A program made the translations under genes and the position numbers. 64,000 nucleotides of DNA, taken from assembly GCA_017536205.1 (NCBI GenBank), contig JAFXHX010000008.1:62001-126000 (forward strand), given 5' to 3'. Positions 42,819 to 51,696 of the stretch are shown here, piece after piece (position 1 is the stretch's first letter; each line of letters opens with the position of its first letter). The stretch is from Clostridia bacterium. GTDB taxonomy: Bacteria; Bacillota; Clostridia; Christensenellales; Borkfalkiaceae. The notes beneath the pieces were generated by a model. It saw only the letters and a list, made by a program, of their open reading frames with translations, had not been told where the DNA came from and ran no database searches.

Positions 42819-42847
42819 TTGACAAATTATAGTAATTCTATTATAAT
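42819..42847 (+). promoter_or_regulatory. Leaderless promoter of the TetR gene
   Basis: Perfect TTGACA (42819-42824), 17 bp, perfect TATAAT (42842-42847), then 6 nt and ATG 42854 (a second ATG follows directly). Confidence 0.85.
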
Positions 42848-42853
42848 TTTAAT

Positions 42854-43444
42854 ATGATGATTTTTAAAAACGATAAACGCAGTTTACGCACTCGCTCGCT
42901 TATTAAGCAAGCAGTAATTAAACTTTTAAAATCTAAACTCCCAGAAGATATAACCGTAAGCGAAGTTACCAAACTTGCCGACGTTAGCCGTAACAGTTTT
43001 TACACGCACTATAAAAACGTTTCAAACGTTTTATACGACGTGTATAGTGACATTATTGCTAGAATTGACGGTATTATTGCAAATTACAGTTATGAAGAGT
43101 TTATTTTAAACCCCTACCCAATGCTTTACGAGTTTACTCGCCCGTTTACTGAAAATACAACGTTTACAGAATATATTGTATTTTCTAAAAACTCAAGTAT
43201 GTTTATTCAAGGGTTTATCGACGCGCTTACCGAAAGGTTTTTAGCAGTTTATTATAAAGAACGTGGCAATAACAACCCGGCAATGCCGTATCTTATAAAC
43301 TTTTTAATTTCGGGCGTTATAGGCTTTATTTATAAGTGGTTTAGAGATAATAAGCCCGTTCCTTTTGAAGACGTTATGCGCCAAGCATCAATACTTATAA
43401 AACAAACAGTCGTTACTATACGCGACGTTAAAAAAGAAATATAA
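42854..43444 (+). CDS. TetR/AcrR family transcriptional regulator
   Basis: 196 aa. N-terminal HTH (about 10-60) with LADVSRNSFYTHYKN, the TetR signature; the C-terminal ligand domain is divergent and helical. A monocistronic gene with its own leaderless promoter and terminator. The target is unknown: it is divergent from spoIVB and convergent with the giant secreted gene. The near-consensus promoter suggests steady expression unless it is self-repressed. Confidence 0.92.
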   Translation: MMIFKNDKRSLRTRSLIKQAVIKLLKSKLPEDITVSEVTKLADVSRNSFYTHYKNVSNVLYDVYSDIIARIDGIIANYSYEEFILNPYPMLYEFTRPFTENTTFTEYIVFSKNSSMFIQGFIDALTERFLAVYYKERGNNNPAMPYLINFLISGVIGFIYKWFRDNKPVPFEDVMRQASILIKQTVVTIRDVKKEI

Positions 43445-43455
43445 TTTTAACAATT

Positions 43456-43481
43456 AAAGCACTGCGTTAGCAGTGCTTTTT
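43456..43481 (+). terminator. Terminator of the TetR gene
   Basis: AAAGCACTGC / GCAGTGCTTT hairpin with loop GTTA, followed by T residues. Confidence 0.92.
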
Positions 43482-43490
43482 TATTATAGT

Positions 43491-43551
43491 AAAAAAAGAC
43501 CTTGGAAAAATCCAAGGTCTAATTTTGTTGTTATACAGCTAATTATTATGC
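43491..43551. repeat. 61-bp direct repeat, copy 1 (stop and terminator of the 2548-aa gene)
   Basis: Identical over 61 bp to 51636-51696. It comprises the terminator hairpin AGACCTTGGA / TCCAAGGTCT (43497-43520) with its T-tract on the minus strand, and the stop codon of the giant gene. Confidence 0.95.
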
Positions 43552-46500
43552 TTGTGCATATCTAGCCCAAGAAATAGTACCGTTTTCAACGTTAACGTTC
43601 CATACACTTGAAGTGAAGTTTGCAAGAATTGAAGGAGCAAAATCTTTATCAGCAGCAAGTTTATTTTTATCGTCGTAACGAAGAACGTTTGCAAACTTAT
43701 ACATACCACCGTTAGTAATAAACGAAGTATCGCCTGCGGTTACGTTAGTAAGGTCATCTTTAGCCCAGATTTGGTAAGTACCGTAAGTTGTATTAGTTAA
43801 ATCTGCAAGAACTAAATCGTAAGTAGCAGTATCTTTATAGCCTTGATACATATTGTACGTACCAGTGGTTTCGTTAGCACCGTAGGTAAGAACACCAAGA
43901 GCGCTTGCGTTGTTAGCAGCGTAAGACGAAGTACCACGTTTCCAAGCAACGAATTCACCAGATGCAGTTGAAACTTCATCGATACCTTTCTTAATATTAT
44001 AGTTAGCAAGTTGGCTTGAAAGAAGTTGCTTAGTAACAAATATTACGTTAGTGCAGTTAGCATCAACATCTGCAGGGTTAACACCTAATTCAGGTTTATA
44101 TAACGCACCGGTAATGTTAGTTGCACCCGCACCTGCTACTTGCGAGCAGTAATTCGATTCGTATAATACGTTAATAAGTTTAATGCCATCTTGTCTGCCG
44201 TTAGGAATTAAACCACTTGGCGAGTATGCGTTAGCATTACCTAATTTATTGAAGGTTACGTTATTTGGTTCTTCTTCAGTGCCAATATTTACAGTTTCAG
44301 TACCTGCTTTATATGCTTGACACATAAGGCTAATATAAACGTTTTCAAGAACAAGATGTTTTTCAGTACCGTGTAAATGTTGAGCAAATATCGAACCACT
44401 ATCACCAATAATGTTAGTGAATGCAACGTTCTTCATAATAACGTCGTGGCCTTTTAATAAGTTAATAGAGTTGAATGCACCACCAACCATATATAAAGTG
44501 CCGTAAGAGTTTTTATCAAAACCGCTAATATAGTCAACACCATAACCACGACCATCGATATAACCTGCAAAACCTGCCCAAGTTGAACCCCAAGACTGGC
44601 TATAACCATTCTTAGTTGCAAGATAAGCACCAGGAGCCCAAGCAACACCATCGCTACTTACACCAACGTTAAAGTTTACGTAAACAACATAATCTTTAAT
44701 GTCTTCGGTTACTTCATCAACTTTAAACGAAATATTGTTAGATAACGTAATGTAATCTTCTAAAATACCATCTTGTTCGGTAGGTATATAACCAAATATA
44801 TCAAGCCATTCAATTGCAGAGTCAACAACGTGGTCGAAATAATTTACGTTAGTAAACTTAACAACGCCGTTATTAAGTAATACGTCTACTGTGTAAACGT
44901 TTTCGCCATAAACTTCAGGTCTAGTAAGAACTATATTACCATCAACAACGTTAACTTCTTTTCCGTTTGCCCATGCGCCTTCAACGGTAGCACCTTCATC
45001 AAAGGTGTAAGTGAATCCGTTACCCTTTGCATCGTAAAGAACGTAAGAACTATTTTCATTACCTTCGTTATCGAGTACTAAATTAGTAAATCTATATTCT
45101 TGCGTTGCAGTAGAAAGACTAATATAGTCGGCATCAAACGCAACTTCAGGAATAATTAAACCATAAGTAATATCAAACTCGGTTTCGGTTTCGCCCGTTA
45201 CGTATTTAGCAGAAACGATTTCATCAGCAAAATCAAAATCAACTTGCTTAATTAATGAGTAATAAGGAACTTGGCTATCAACTATGATAGGCGCAGCCAT
45301 AACGTTAAGAGTAAACGACTTAGTTAAGGTAGTATCGCCACCTGCGTAAGTTACGGTTACTAATGTTGTGCCAACGTTTGCAACAGTTAATTTAGAACCG
45401 CTTTCAGTAGCAACTTCGCCATTTGCAACAGCAATAGAAGATACCGTTAAGTTAAGGTTACCAGCAGTAACTGCAACGTTTAATTCGCCAGCATCGCTGT
45501 AAACAGAAAGAGCATTATCAACTTTATTACCATTTACAGTAATTTGTGCAGACGTGCCTGCAATACCAGCCCAGTTGATAGCAATTTTATCCATTACAGT
45601 ATTAGTAGTATAAAGCGAATTATTAGCAAATTGTTCTTCTAATAACGTTATAATAGATGGATTTTCACGGTTACCGTTAGCAGACCTTAAATCGCCTTCG
45701 CTATTATAGTGATATACGTTTTCAAACCTATACATACCTTTGCTTGCCAACGCAGAAATATTACCGGCAACTAAATCGTCAATATTGTCTGCTGCTTTAT
45801 TAATAGAACTACCGTCAGCAGTATATGATTGTGGAGTTGCAGCAGAACATTGTGCAGTTCTGAAGTCGTTACCGTAAGCAACGTAACTCTTTTCACCACG
45901 TCCGTTAGTATCAAGTGCAGCAGCATGACCGACTGTACTATACATATAAGCTGTAGTTAAGAATTGTGGCGAAACGATTATAACGTTAGAAAGGTAATTA
46001 GCATCATACGAAGCAATGGTTTGAGTTTCATCTACTTTGTTGTAAGTTGAAGCAAGCGAACCTTGTTGAGTAGTATCGGCAGAGTTACCAGGATATACGT
46101 TATACGAGAAGTTTGCTTGATTTTTAAACTTAGCAACAACGTTAGTCATATAAGTGTGGCCAACGTTTCTAACGATACCTGCTAAAGCGTATGCAGAGTT
46201 GTTATAGAAACTACCAGCAGAAGTAACGTTAGTAGCAGTTATAGCGTTAAGTTGAACGTAAGAATGCGCTTTGTTAGCAAGGTAAACGTTTTCAATGCGT
46301 TGAACGCCAACGTTACTTACGCAGTCTGCAAGAACAGACGAACCAGAAGTAGTAATCATATCAAGAAGCGCAAAGTTCTTTACAACAGGGGTTGTAGTTT
46401 CGGTTGAATAAAGTTTGCCGAATAAACCGTCTGCACCTGTAGTTAACGAATTACTATATCTATAAAGGCTTAAGAAGTTATACATTGCATAGCCTTTACC

Positions 46501-49500
46501 GTCAAACATACCACCAAAACCGCTATTAGAAGTTGCAGTAAATGGGTCTGATTTTCCGTAACCATTGAAACGGTCAAGAATATAGTAAATACCTTTGAAA
46601 TCGCCTACTTGAATATCATATTCGTGCTTAAGGTCTTGAATAACGTATGCATCGTTATCTGCAAGGCGGAAGTTAATATCGTTGCCAAGAGCATACCAGC
46701 CAAGTACCGCTTTATCAGAAGAAGTATAGTCTAATACACCAGTAAGATCGCGAACTTCGTAAATAATCTTATCCCAATATTCAACGTTAGTAAGTTCTAA
46801 CACTTCGTTATTAGTAATAACGGTTATTGAAATAACGTTATTATTAGAATTATTATATTCAATAGCAGGAATATCAAGTTTACCATCAACAACGTTAATT
46901 GCAACCTTTTCGTTACCAATCGTGTAATATGCAGCTGCAACAGTTGCGTCAAATTCGTAATCAAGGTTTAAAGTTGATTTATTATAAGTTATATTAGAAG
47001 TTACCTTTGTGGGCTCTTCTTCTGAATAAGCAATATTGTTAAAGGTGTAAACTGCAGTTTCGGTGTTAACAACAAGTTGTAATGGAAGTTCAGTAAGAAT
47101 TATACCGTTAGAAACGTTGAGTTCTTCTTCGCCATCAGCGTAAGTTGCGGTTGCAGAAACGATTGTACCTTCGATATTAAATCCAAAATAGTCAACCGAC
47201 TTGAAGTAGTTAACTTCATCACTTACAACAATTTGCTTTTTATTAACGGTAAGAGCGCCTTCATAAGAAAGTTCAACACCGTTAACAGTTGCGGTTACAA
47301 CGTAAGTTGCAGTGCCGGGTTTAACAGCAGTAATAACGTTACCATCAACGGTAGCAACGTTGCCGTTAACTACTATTTCAACGCTTGAAGCATATTCAGA
47401 ATTAATGGTTACGGTTGCAGTTTGGTCAACTTCAAGTTCGCAAGGAACTTCGGTTGAAACGGGCGCACCGTTAATGCTTGCAGACGTATATGCTTTTGCA
47501 GCGCCTGCCCATTTAAGAATGCCGTTATTTACTACCCAATATTTAGTGTTTGTAAATCCGCTAAAGTCACGGCCAGCATCATTTGCCATTTCGGTAGTAC
47601 TACTATAACGAAGAAGGTTCTTCATTTTGTAAACGCCCGATGCAATTGTAGATGCGTCGCCTGCTGTAAGTCCACTAATATCAGCATTAAGTTGAGTAGT
47701 AGTGCCACCAATTCCGTGATAGAAGGTTTTATAAGTAGTAGTATCGTTTGCACCAAATACTAATAAAGCATCAGCAGGATATTTTCCTTCAGAAATTGCA
47801 GTATCAACTTTAGCAGAGGTTGTTGCGAAACCATACCTATAAAGGTCGCTATTAGTAAGGTAAACTACGTTAGAAACATGTTCGTCATAATACTTAACGT
47901 CTGCAGTTGGAGCAACTTCAAACTTACCGCTAGAAGGATTAACAGTGTTATGCGAGCCTGCAGTAAGGAACAACGTAGCGTTTCTAGCAACTTCGTCTCT
48001 ATAATTAATGTTAAGCGATTCGTAGTAAACGTTATTCATTTTAACGTTAGCAAACTCTGTAAACAACGCGTTGGGTGCGTAAACGTTAACGTTACCATTT
48101 GGAGTGTTTAACACGCCATTTGCATCAAGACCGTTAGTCCAAGAGTGAGCAAGTAAATGAATATAAACGTTTTCAACTAAAATCTCTCTATTTGTGTAGT
48201 TATTGCAAAGGTGACCTGCAATAAGAGCAGACGAACCCGATGCAACCATATTAGTATAAGCAACGTTTTTAAATACTGGTGCAAGTTGTTCAGTTACTGT
48301 AACTTGGTGTAAAACACCTTCAACGTAAACGATTTTAAGAGTTCCATCAGTATTCTTTTGAACCATAAAGTTTACAAAGTTATCAACAGTATAACCTTTA
48401 CCATCGAACACACCAACGAAACCACGCGTGTCGGCATGGCCCCAACCACCATCGTGGTTAACGGTACGGTATGCACCTGCTTTAATGGTTTTTTGATTGC
48501 CAAGAAGTAAAACTCTATCTTCATAAGAAGTTACGTAGCCCGTAGTATCGGCACTGATAAGCATGTCAACATCGTTACCAAGTGCAATATATTTCTTATA
48601 CATATTGCCAGCACCACCAGTGTAACTCATTGCTTCAGAATATTCTACGTTATCTTCAATAACGAAATCCCAATATTCAAATGCGTTAAACTTATAGGTT
48701 GCGTTTGCAGTAGTAACGTATGCAACAAACACGTTAGAAGAGTTAGTTTCTGAAACGTAAGTAAAGCCGTTTTCTAAATTGAAATCAACTTTGCCGTTTT
48801 CAGTAATAACGTAACCAGAAATAATATCTCCATCTAAATCGTAGAAGAGTTTATTATCGCTAGCATCATACATAACGGTTTGGTTAACTTCTATAACAGA
48901 TTGAACAACGTTAATAGTTACAACTTTTTCGAAAGACTTGCCACCAAAAGTATAGTTAATGGTTGCAGTGGTTAAGCCTGCGCTTACACCAGTAACATCG
49001 TTGCCATCAACGGAAACGTAATCGTCATTTGCAACAGTTATAGAATTAACAGTTGCATTTGCGCCACCAACTTTAACAGAAATAGCAGTTTCAACGTTAG
49101 TTGAAATGGTTACGTAACCTGCGCTACCTGCAAGTTCAGTTTCGCCAACAACAACGTTTGCAACTTTATCTACTTCGCCTGCCCAAACGGGGCAACCGTT
49201 AACAACTGACCAGTACTTGCTATTTTCAAAAGCAGAAAGGTCGTTATTAGCCTTTGACATTTCGGCATAAGTATTATAGCGGTTAAATCCACTAGTAATA
49301 CGTTTTGCTTTTGTATCATTTTTATTGTCAACTTCAGAATATTTAATAAAGTCGTCTACCTTAAGGTTTTCAGGGTCGAATTCATATTTTTCTTCTGCAG
49401 TTTTATTATATTCATTAAGAACGCTAACAATATCTTCTGGATAACCAATTCTCTTATGCGTTAAAGAACCATCACCATTAATAGTAGTGGTTAAATAAGG

Positions 49501-51192
49501 CATTTCGTTATCGTTAGAAGCAAATACAACTTCATAATTAAGGTTAGTTCCATCGGTAACGTGAGTTTCGCTATAATTAGACATTCCGTAAGAAGATGCA
49601 ATGTATGGCGATACCATATAAACGTTTTCTGTAACACCGAGCACATTACCAACTAAACCTTGGTATGAACCAATACCACCAGTAACAGCACCACCAGTTA
49701 CAGGGTCAGCATAACCTTGACCTTTATAACTACCAATTGAAAGTTTAAGGTTACGGTAATTATTTATATGATTACCATTAGAGTCTAATTCGGTACCATC
49801 GGGTTGATAATCGAACACAACGTTTTTAAAGGTGGTTTCTTCAGTAGAAAACATACCAAATATAGAAACACCGTTAATACCAGGCCTTGGCCTTGCGTAA
49901 ACGTTTTCAACAGTAGCGTTAGAGATTTTGCTTGCAATTATTAAAGCAGTCCAAGCGTAGCCATTATCCCAGAAGTCGGTAACAGCAAGGTTTTTAATAA
50001 CAGCACCACCGTGAACGTTACCAAAAATACCTACGGTTGAGTTGTTGTTGTAAAACTTAAAGTTTTTAATTGCATAACCACGACCGTCGAACGTGCCGGT
50101 AAGACCATGGCTACCCGCAACACCAGCAGTGTCTTTATATGAAGGTGTAAAATTAACGCCTTCAAGGTCGATATCGTTACCTAAAGCGTAGTAACCTTCA
50201 ACGTTTGCTCTATCAACTTGGAAAGTTTGAGCAAATTCTTCAGCAGTGGTAATAACTTTATCTGCAAGAGTGAAGGTAATTTTATAAACAACGTTATCGT
50301 AAACATCAGCGTCGTTACCATCTATAAATAAGTATGCAGTAGCATCACCCGAAGCAATGTTTTGTAAAACTGCGGGGTCGTCTGCAGTTAAAACACCGTT
50401 TACAACTGAAACGGGAATAGAAACTTTGCCAGTAGTGTAAAGTTCGTATTTACCATCTTCAACGTCGAGTTCGAAGAACTTACCAGTATCTTTAGCAACA
50501 ACGGGAGCGATATCGTGCTCGCTTATAATGTTGGTATAATCATCGTAAATGCCAATAATATCTTCGTTGGGGTTTTCTTTGCTTTCTTCTTCTGCGATTG
50601 AAAGTAATGCGGTTTTACGCATTGAAGTAGCATAAGTAGTGTCTGCCCAAATGATTTCATCACCAACTTGAGCGTAAGCCCTTGCTTCCATTTCGATTGA
50701 ATAGAAGTAGTTGAGCGCATCTTCTATACGTTCTTCTTGAACGCCACCAGCTAAAAGCCTGTTTCTGCTATAAGTAACAGCACCGGTGAAGTAGTAAGAA
50801 CCGTTAACAGACTCTCTTGGATAAGCGAACTTAACAGCCGATAATGCAGTTTCGTAAGCGTCGATAGTTAAAGTAGTATCTGCAAAGTCAACGCCAGTAG
50901 CGTTAGCCTTGGGGTACACCAAAAGACCGAAGGTTACACTTTCGCCTTCAGCAACGTTCGCAGTATACCACGCGCCGTTTACGGTTGCAGAGAACTTTAA
51001 GCCGTACGCATCGTCGTTATTAACACCTGTGGGCATACGAACTGCCGTTGTTTGGTTAACAACAAAACTTGGCGATGCGCTAGAATCGTCTGCTTTAGCC
51101 AAGTTCGTTGAAAGCGTTGCAACAACGGCAAATGCCGAGATTGCAAAGACAAACGAAAAGGCTTTTAACAAAATCTTTTTCAATTTAGCCAT
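43546..51192 (-). CDS. Giant secreted repeat protein (2548 aa) with beta-helix and Ig-like modules
   Basis: Signal peptide about 1-34 (ending NLAKA). Residues 40-215 resemble the N-terminal domain seen in other clostridial surface proteins (YGLKFSATV, TFGLLVYP, SIEMEARAY). Four large modules follow near residues 310, 840, 1470 and 2117. Each starts with a lead strand and a YxALGNDID/YITLSNNI-type segment, then a FDGRGY or FDGKGY turn and NVxI runs, a GLUG-like right-handed beta-helix pattern. Bacterial Ig-like (Big) segments lie between them, and modules 2-4 open with a YWD or YFD motif. No catalytic motif, LPXTG or lipobox is seen. Perfect SD (AAGGAGG). Co-transcribed with a 42-aa peptide. 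Confidence 0.88.
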   Translation of the reverse strand: MAKLKKILLKAFSFVFAISAFAVVATLSTNLAKADDSSASPSFVVNQTTAVRMPTGVNNDDAYGLKFSATVNGAWYTANVAEGESVTFGLLVYPKANATGVDFADTTLTIDAYETALSAVKFAYPRESVNGSYYFTGAVTYSRNRLLAGGVQEERIEDALNYFYSIEMEARAYAQVGDEIIWADTTYATSMRKTALLSIAEEESKENPNEDIIGIYDDYTNIISEHDIAPVVAKDTGKFFELDVEDGKYELYTTGKVSIPVSVVNGVLTADDPAVLQNIASGDATAYLFIDGNDADVYDNVVYKITFTLADKVITTAEEFAQTFQVDRANVEGYYALGNDIDLEGVNFTPSYKDTAGVAGSHGLTGTFDGRGYAIKNFKFYNNNSTVGIFGNVHGGAVIKNLAVTDFWDNGYAWTALIIASKISNATVENVYARPRPGINGVSIFGMFSTEETTFKNVVFDYQPDGTELDSNGNHINNYRNLKLSIGSYKGQGYADPVTGGAVTGGIGSYQGLVGNVLGVTENVYMVSPYIASSYGMSNYSETHVTDGTNLNYEVVFASNDNEMPYLTTTINGDGSLTHKRIGYPEDIVSVLNEYNKTAEEKYEFDPENLKVDDFIKYSEVDNKNDTKAKRITSGFNRYNTYAEMSKANNDLSAFENSKYWSVVNGCPVWAGEVDKVANVVVGETELAGSAGYVTISTNVETAISVKVGGANATVNSITVANDDYVSVDGNDVTGVSAGLTTATINYTFGGKSFEKVVTINVVQSVIEVNQTVMYDASDNKLFYDLDGDIISGYVITENGKVDFNLENGFTYVSETNSSNVFVAYVTTANATYKFNAFEYWDFVIEDNVEYSEAMSYTGGAGNMYKKYIALGNDVDMLISADTTGYVTSYEDRVLLLGNQKTIKAGAYRTVNHDGGWGHADTRGFVGVFDGKGYTVDNFVNFMVQKNTDGTLKIVYVEGVLHQVTVTEQLAPVFKNVAYTNMVASGSSALIAGHLCNNYTNREILVENVYIHLLAHSWTNGLDANGVLNTPNGNVNVYAPNALFTEFANVKMNNVYYESLNINYRDEVARNATLFLTAGSHNTVNPSSGKFEVAPTADVKYYDEHVSNVVYLTNSDLYRYGFATTSAKVDTAISEGKYPADALLVFGANDTTTYKTFYHGIGGTTTQLNADISGLTAGDASTIASGVYKMKNLLRYSSTTEMANDAGRDFSGFTNTKYWVVNNGILKWAGAAKAYTSASINGAPVSTEVPCELEVDQTATVTINSEYASSVEIVVNGNVATVDGNVITAVKPGTATYVVTATVNGVELSYEGALTVNKKQIVVSDEVNYFKSVDYFGFNIEGTIVSATATYADGEEELNVSNGIILTELPLQLVVNTETAVYTFNNIAYSEEEPTKVTSNITYNKSTLNLDYEFDATVAAAYYTIGNEKVAINVVDGKLDIPAIEYNNSNNNVISITVITNNEVLELTNVEYWDKIIYEVRDLTGVLDYTSSDKAVLGWYALGNDINFRLADNDAYVIQDLKHEYDIQVGDFKGIYYILDRFNGYGKSDPFTATSNSGFGGMFDGKGYAMYNFLSLYRYSNSLTTGADGLFGKLYSTETTTPVVKNFALLDMITTSGSSVLADCVSNVGVQRIENVYLANKAHSYVQLNAITATNVTSAGSFYNNSAYALAGIVRNVGHTYMTNVVAKFKNQANFSYNVYPGNSADTTQQGSLASTYNKVDETQTIASYDANYLSNVIIVSPQFLTTAYMYSTVGHAAALDTNGRGEKSYVAYGNDFRTAQCSAATPQSYTADGSSINKAADNIDDLVAGNISALASKGMYRFENVYHYNSEGDLRSANGNRENPSIITLLEEQFANNSLYTTNTVMDKIAINWAGIAGTSAQITVNGNKVDNALSVYSDAGELNVAVTAGNLNLTVSSIAVANGEVATESGSKLTVANVGTTLVTVTYAGGDTTLTKSFTLNVMAAPIIVDSQVPYYSLIKQVDFDFADEIVSAKYVTGETETEFDITYGLIIPEVAFDADYISLSTATQEYRFTNLVLDNEGNENSSYVLYDAKGNGFTYTFDEGATVEGAWANGKEVNVVDGNIVLTRPEVYGENVYTVDVLLNNGVVKFTNVNYFDHVVDSAIEWLDIFGYIPTEQDGILEDYITLSNNISFKVDEVTEDIKDYVVYVNFNVGVSSDGVAWAPGAYLATKNGYSQSWGSTWAGFAGYIDGRGYGVDYISGFDKNSYGTLYMVGGAFNSINLLKGHDVIMKNVAFTNIIGDSGSIFAQHLHGTEKHLVLENVYISLMCQAYKAGTETVNIGTEEEPNNVTFNKLGNANAYSPSGLIPNGRQDGIKLINVLYESNYCSQVAGAGATNITGALYKPELGVNPADVDANCTNVIFVTKQLLSSQLANYNIKKGIDEVSTASGEFVAWKRGTSSYAANNASALGVLTYGANETTGTYNMYQGYKDTATYDLVLADLTNTTYGTYQIWAKDDLTNVTAGDTSFITNGGMYKFANVLRYDDKNKLAADKDFAPSILANFTSSVWNVNVENGTISWARYAQA
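46748..46784. repeat. 37-bp identical coding block, copy 1
   Basis: Identical to 55001-55037. It encodes the start of the EYWDKIIYEVRDL module shared with the neighbouring giant gene. Confidence 0.9.
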
Positions 51193-51203
51193 CTTTTTCC
51201 TCC

Positions 51204-51332
51204 TTACGATAAACCGTTAATCCAATCTTCAGGTAGCCAATCTACCCTAGCATCGGCAAACGATTCGGTTACTATATCAACCTTGTTATATTCAATAACA
51301 AGTATTGATGGTGCAAAGTATTTTTTCTTCAT
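51204..51332 (-). CDS. 42-aa short peptide upstream of the giant gene
   Basis: ATG 51332 is preceded by AGGAGGG at good spacing. The peptide begins MKKKYFAPSILVIEY and continues with DIVTESFADAR and DWLPEDW. This MKKxYxxPxxxVxxxxxxDIxTxS layout recalls a family of short orphan peptides in gut Bacteroidota and Clostridia (my recollection). No signal peptide or TM. It ends 11 nt before the 2548-aa gene, with that gene's SD in the gap, so both are one operon. It could be a RiPP-like precursor, a leader peptide or a small protein; no modifying enzyme is nearby. Confidence 0.7.
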   Translation of the reverse strand: MKKKYFAPSILVIEYNKVDIVTESFADARVDWLPEDWINGLS

Positions 51333-51635
51333 ACTTTCCCTCCTGTTTTAACAAGAATTATAATTTTTTACACAATAAGCCCATTAAAACATAATTATAA
51401 AATTACACAGTATTATTTTATCACTGATTATAAGCGTTGTCAACCCTTTTATCAGTTTATTTTTTAAAATATTTAACAATTTTATAATATTATTATAATA
51501 TGGTTTTTTTAAAGCGATATTTTAGCGATAATTTTTGATTTTTGGGCAGTAAACGAGCGAGATTTAATATCAATATTTATTATATTATATTTAATTTTAT
51601 AAATACTATTCCCCTATCCTTATTATATTATAAAT
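51333..51635. other. AT-rich intergenic region with the promoter of the peptide-giant operon
   Basis: About 300 bp without a gene on either strand. It contains one good minus-strand promoter (51415-51443) and many chance TATAAT-like strings around 51480-51500 and 51580-51630. I see no other structured element. Confidence 0.7.
51415..51443 (-). promoter_or_regulatory. Promoter of the 42-aa peptide / 2548-aa protein operon
   Basis: Minus strand: TTGACA (51438-51443), 17 bp, TAAAAT (51415-51420) with an extended TG. Leader about 75 nt. Confidence 0.8.
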
Positions 51636-51696
51636 AAAAAAAGACCTTGGAAAAATCCAAGGTCTAATTTTGTTGTTATACAGCTAATTATTATGC
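51636..51696. repeat. 61-bp direct repeat, copy 2 (stop and terminator of the 2130-aa gene)
   Basis: Identical to 43491-43551. It carries the terminator hairpin (about 51642-51665) and the stop codon of the second giant gene. Confidence 0.95.
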
